A DNA stretch of 64,000 nt, from assembly GCA_017471175.1 (NCBI GenBank), contig JAFUVS010000009.1:1-64000 (forward strand), given 5' to 3'. This document shows positions 61,601 through 64,000 of this stretch, in pieces (the stretch's first letter is position 1; every line of letters begins with the position of its first letter). The notes under the pieces were generated by a model. It was not told where the DNA came from. It was given only the letters and a program-made list of their open reading frames with translations, and made no database searches. A program made the translations under genes and the position numbers. The DNA comes from Paludibacteraceae bacterium (GTDB lineage: Bacteria; Bacteroidota; Bacteroidia; Bacteroidales; Paludibacteraceae).

Positions 61601-63677
61601 ATGGCTCTACCTCCAACTTACCGCTGCACACGCTCAGAACCTCCTGATGAACATCGTGGACCGCGAGAAACTGGATCCCGCTATCACCGCTTGTGAAGAC
61701 GCTATCCGTTTCGCTGTCAACACCGACTACAACCAAGCTGCTAATGACACCGTTTGGTATGCCGTTAACTTCAAAGAGATTCGTGAACTGACCTCCGGCG
61801 ATGCTACCCTCATCGTTACCGAACTCTCCGGCGAAGAAAACACCCTCAAAGCCGAATTGGCATGGGTTTGCCCCGTTGAGTACGAAATGAGCAGCAAGTC
61901 GATGTTACTCAAAGGTAACGATGTTTATACCCGTATCTTCAACCGCGATATGCTCAATACCGCCGAAGGTAAAGACATCGCTTATATCCGCGTTATCTCC
62001 GAAAAGGCTATGAAGTTCCGCGTAGATATGCACCTCAACAAGGGTGACGAGTGCGCTAACCCCATCGAGTTCGACTGGGCTAACGGTAACACCAACCCGC
62101 AAGGTGCTTGCCTGTGGTACAACGTGGCTATGGTGGACGAAAACGGCAACGCTCGCGTTCCCGCTGACAAAGACTTGAAACTCACCATCATTAACCTCTC
62201 CGACCAAAAAGTATCGGCTTCTGCTGACATCCGCTTCGAGTGCAAAGAACGTTCACTCGGTGACGGTCAATACACCTTCGAGGCGAATGAGACCAAAGAG
62301 AAGATTATCGATGGTAAACTCATTGACCAAGTGAAACCGACTTCGCTCGTAGTTAATTTCTGCACGCCTAAGTCCTCTATGTTCATCAAGGCGGAAGTTA
62401 TTGACAACGAGACTGATAGCGTCTGCTACGAAGATGTTAAACTCGTTCTTTGCGATGGTAGCGAATACGAAGATGTAGTTACCACTACCGTTATCAAACG
62501 CACCATCGACTCCAAGAACCCCGAATCACTCGCTTGGAACGACACCGTTTCCGTTCGTATGGGTACCATCCTCGTTGACTCTATCTATCGCTTCACGGTT
62601 ACGCCGATGATTGCAGCCGAACATCTCGACTACACCACCGTACCCGAAGAATCGCAGATCAAAGCCAACAACGGCGAGAAACTGGACTATACCGCTTTCG
62701 AGGCTTACCTCGTGAAGTATTACAGCGACCTCGCTGCCGCTTACGATTCGATTGCCGCTTATGACACCATCGTTTGGGAAGCATTCAACACCAACCCCGA
62801 TGTTAACGACTTCGAGAAGATTGAGGATGTAGCAGTTGCTCAAAACGTATTGGACTACGCTACCACCAAGAACATCATCCTCGCCTACACCGTTATTACC
62901 GAGTGCGGCTCCGAAATCTACGACACCATCCAAGTGAACGTAGTCAAGGGCTGCGACGATGTATTCGACCTGACCACTCTGACCGACCTCTATTGGCCTA
63001 TCGCTTTCTGCGGTACTACCTATGATGTGGACGCTGTGAAGACGCAAATCCAAGCCGCTCTTGACGCTGCCGGTTCGACCGATGTCGTTACCATCCACTA
63101 CAACGGTGACACTGAATATAACAACGAGAAGATGGTTTCCGGTGATAACGTTACCTTCTATGCAAAGGTTACCAGCACCTGCGATGCTTCTACTTCCGTT
63201 ACTGCTCCGAAGACGATGACCGTTATCAACGCCGATGGTAAGGACAATCAGGTAACTACATTGCCGCTCGTCGATCCGTTCGCAGGCGATAAGATTGACA
63301 ATAAGATTCTCCTTATCGACGTGAACGCTATCAACGCAGGCAACTATGGTCTGACACTCCCGCAGTACTATGACACCGAGAATCTCGTTAAGTGGTACCG
63401 GATGGTGGGCACCGAAGCCGATCCTACAAAGGACGAACTCGTGCAAGAAGGCGGTTACTACCTCACTACCGACAATGAGAAGCTTGAAAGCGGTGCATAC
63501 TATGCTGTTATCGAAGTGGTTAACGCTGCAGCAGGTGAATGTGACGGTGAATGGCGTACTATCGTTTACGCGGTATCCAAACCCGCTACCGTAAGCAAAC
63601 GTATGATCAACGGTAAACTCTATATCGTTACAGAGGATAACGTAATCTACGATGCACAAGGTCAGAAAGTACAATAA
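58683..63677 (+). CDS. giant secreted repeat protein
   Basis: A 1664-residue protein with a signal peptide (1-20, ending TGFA). About ten repeats of 110-130 residues cover residues 30-1245; each has an AIxFxWxNGN...A..TxWYxV block, a strand with LTNxTG/LTNLSS, an ECP/DCP motif and an exit strand with VYIRLxGTQ-F-F. The remaining ~400 residues are different, with E-D-V-type extended sequence, and end in the short C-terminal motif (MINGKLYIVTEDNVIYDAQG). The repeats resemble beta-sandwich modules of surface adhesins or S-layer-like filaments; I do not recognise a named family. No ligand can be inferred. Confidence 0.88.
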   Translation: MKKILLILVAAMMTLTGFAAGTGDGSSKANAIEFDWTNGNTQEAGTALWYVVRLEERLAEVDDPNIALYLTNLSSSSADVHISAVIAGEEEARNYTIAGNGSRTWSSSASMLVKMGYKEMFVKLTTTQQIHLAAKVFEGSFADEACTKAVAYDYAAHNQKAGTAWYTINLAELREANQGLKITYKATAGTSKIVSMISTDCPSTGLSGLKGSVPNGREKVHEIPAALIQSMTESVIYLKVENTKALAVTTEKVPGPAVEADFSNPTDYNIATETKEAINATVKVYRVALADLLAVKKQQPQIALNNENNAAPAYVTIQIAFNSESVNDYKTLNYIERKDTVVAGETGFIDFARNMLESLDAENCKYVYICIVANQDIQAYARLKHMREGNACAAAQSVKWDEVIYQDVEFEAESSTVWYAIDITEPKSLKKDLTVTLTNRGDATAEVTAEVAFDCPYLDLQTITRKVDAGQSLSKKINYTTVATLGSSVVYVGVTTTQPVKVEVTPSDAVKKDASEITCVLENAVPFNWEEGNRQKANTTVWYSVPADNIIGADYLPEIIITNEGNATLNIKGELSLVCPDEYENQTRSLSIAANGTYSKVISKDMVKNLQAGQILYIKLTGNQDFNFRLNKKVENEGASCAKAIPFNWTSGHNQDADVTLWYVIDLTEIQNTKGKKVHMILKNLTGKDATIDAMLAPECPCTSPQQQAVQLKGAQVREKDIARSTFLSFGEKVYIRLQGTQKFHFEARIDDADPFTPITACDPATEVEVGKLYDKTGDAAWYRVATAQLVDADLTPQVMAINGATEQPIKASIAYECPVTEEMMTTTRTLAAKQTITKIIEQSMVNQIKKYEYVYVLVEAAQDYQFRIDMVDPNTGADCMHAIEIKDGKVNAHEAGKTLWYKLNVADLLANHADSKLIFSLTNTDGLTGGVKAAAYTDCEGKELISGTASIGANAKREKAVMVEALMGLNTQWLYLQLTAAHAQNLLMNIVDREKLDPAITACEDAIRFAVNTDYNQAANDTVWYAVNFKEIRELTSGDATLIVTELSGEENTLKAELAWVCPVEYEMSSKSMLLKGNDVYTRIFNRDMLNTAEGKDIAYIRVISEKAMKFRVDMHLNKGDECANPIEFDWANGNTNPQGACLWYNVAMVDENGNARVPADKDLKLTIINLSDQKVSASADIRFECKERSLGDGQYTFEANETKEKIIDGKLIDQVKPTSLVVNFCTPKSSMFIKAEVIDNETDSVCYEDVKLVLCDGSEYEDVVTTTVIKRTIDSKNPESLAWNDTVSVRMGTILVDSIYRFTVTPMIAAEHLDYTTVPEESQIKANNGEKLDYTAFEAYLVKYYSDLAAAYDSIAAYDTIVWEAFNTNPDVNDFEKIEDVAVAQNVLDYATTKNIILAYTVITECGSEIYDTIQVNVVKGCDDVFDLTTLTDLYWPIAFCGTTYDVDAVKTQIQAALDAAGSTDVVTIHYNGDTEYNNEKMVSGDNVTFYAKVTSTCDASTSVTAPKTMTVINADGKDNQVTTLPLVDPFAGDKIDNKILLIDVNAINAGNYGLTLPQYYDTENLVKWYRMVGTEADPTKDELVQEGGYYLTTDNEKLESGAYYAVIEVVNAAAGECDGEWRTIVYAVSKPATVSKRMINGKLYIVTEDNVIYDAQGQKVQ

Positions 63678-63698
63678 TAACAGAGGAGACCTAAAATT

Positions 63699-64000
63699 AT
63701 GAAAAAGACATTATTTATAATCGCATCTCTGCTTATGACCGCTTACTGCGTAGCAGACGATGTAGTAGTAGGTAATCACGCGAAACGCGACAAGAACCTG
63801 CAAGAACAAGCCGTTGATCCCGGCAAAGGATACACGTTCCAATCCGGAGATACTATCATCATCTCCAAAGATGTCAAACAATACCTTACGGGCGAAGAAC
63901 CCTCCGAATGGGTTTACTACGTTCGCCATATCGTGGGCCAAGTGGGAGGCAAACGCTTCCCGCAAGGCATCCTCGTGCAAGGTATTAACTCGTGGGTAGG
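63699..64000 (+). CDS. secreted protein, cut by the window edge
   Basis: The first 100 codons of a gene starting 21 bp after the giant repeat protein. The N-terminus is a signal peptide (MKKTLFIIASLLMTAYCVA). The visible part (YTFQSGDTIIISKDVKQYLT, then YYVRHIVGQVGGKRFPQGIL) contains no domain I can name. Close spacing suggests co-expression with the giant repeat protein, whose assembly or anchoring it could serve. Confidence 0.8.
   Translation, partial: MKKTLFIIASLLMTAYCVADDVVVGNHAKRDKNLQEQAVDPGKGYTFQSGDTIIISKDVKQYLTGEEPSEWVYYVRHIVGQVGGKRFPQGILVQGINSWV

Noticed and set aside
1..64000. CRISPR arrays
   Set aside because: The tandem repeats found have 11-bp or microsatellite units without spacers, and no cas genes occur.

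Overview
The window reads as chromosomal DNA from an uncultured member of the Bacteroidales, probably a gut or rumen lineage. Evidence: promoters of the Bacteroidetes type (TTTG, 19-20 bp, TAnnTTTGC) occur repeatedly on both strands; many genes start without a Shine-Dalgarno sequence; and the gene content is typical of the order (BspA-like leucine-rich repeats, C10 peptidase, DUF4230, GH133 debranching enzyme, LpxD-LpxC-LpxA, FucP-like permease). I cannot name a genus from sequence alone.

Layout. 1-8.2 kb: a BspA-like surface protein and two further secreted proteins, one sharing a C-terminal module with the first, around a polyprenyl synthase gene and an IS30 transposase remnant. 8.2-8.9 kb: non-coding, with a 132-bp imperfect palindrome and an 11-bp tandem array. 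8.9-14.3 kb: a forward housekeeping run (YigZ-like, acyltransferase, CoaD, S41 protease, Ig-like lipoprotein, PnuC). 14.3-24.2 kb: a TPR-like protein in reverse, then the lipid A genes lpxD, lpxC and lpxA, a glycosyltransferase, a DPP IV-like peptidase and a sugar permease. 24.2-30.2 kb: an A+T-richer accessory stretch with a conserved hypothetical gene, a toxin-antitoxin pair, possible structured RNA, a radical SAM/SPASM maturase with a 34-residue Cys-containing peptide directly downstream, a GIY-YIG-like nuclease and a DUF4143-type ATPase. 30.2-40.1 kb: a voltage-gated-like ion channel, pyroglutamyl peptidase, then envelope proteins of unknown role (two DUF4230, GYF_2, coiled coil, lipoproteins, DUF456-like) ending in a regulator and a transmembrane Ser/Thr kinase. 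40.1-50.3 kb: a secreted starch-degrading group with no SusC/SusD pair. 50.3-56.7 kb: tRNA-Glu, an orphan histidine kinase, ispE, a glycogen-synthase-like glycosyltransferase, a debranching enzyme and mannose-1-phosphate guanylyltransferase. 57-64 kb: large secreted proteins, including one of 1664 residues built from repeats.

How it fits together. Seven secreted proteins end in the same short C-terminal motif (NG-x-LYI ... Y-N-x-x-G), and the large amylase ends in a differently ordered but similar one, so this organism probably routes many surface proteins through one C-terminal signal. The two amylases, the multi-domain carbohydrate-binding protein and the C10 protease would act together at or outside the cell surface. 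The glycosyltransferase and debranching enzyme would handle intracellular glycogen.

The most interesting item is the putative RiPP locus at 26.4-28.2 kb: maturase, peptide MKKIKLSISLGV followed by a core with three cysteines, then a perfect 16-bp terminator hairpin. Also notable are dispersed arrays with an exact 11-bp period at four intergenic loci, an LpxC lacking the FabZ domain usual in this phylum, and two clear degenerated gene copies in the kinase region.
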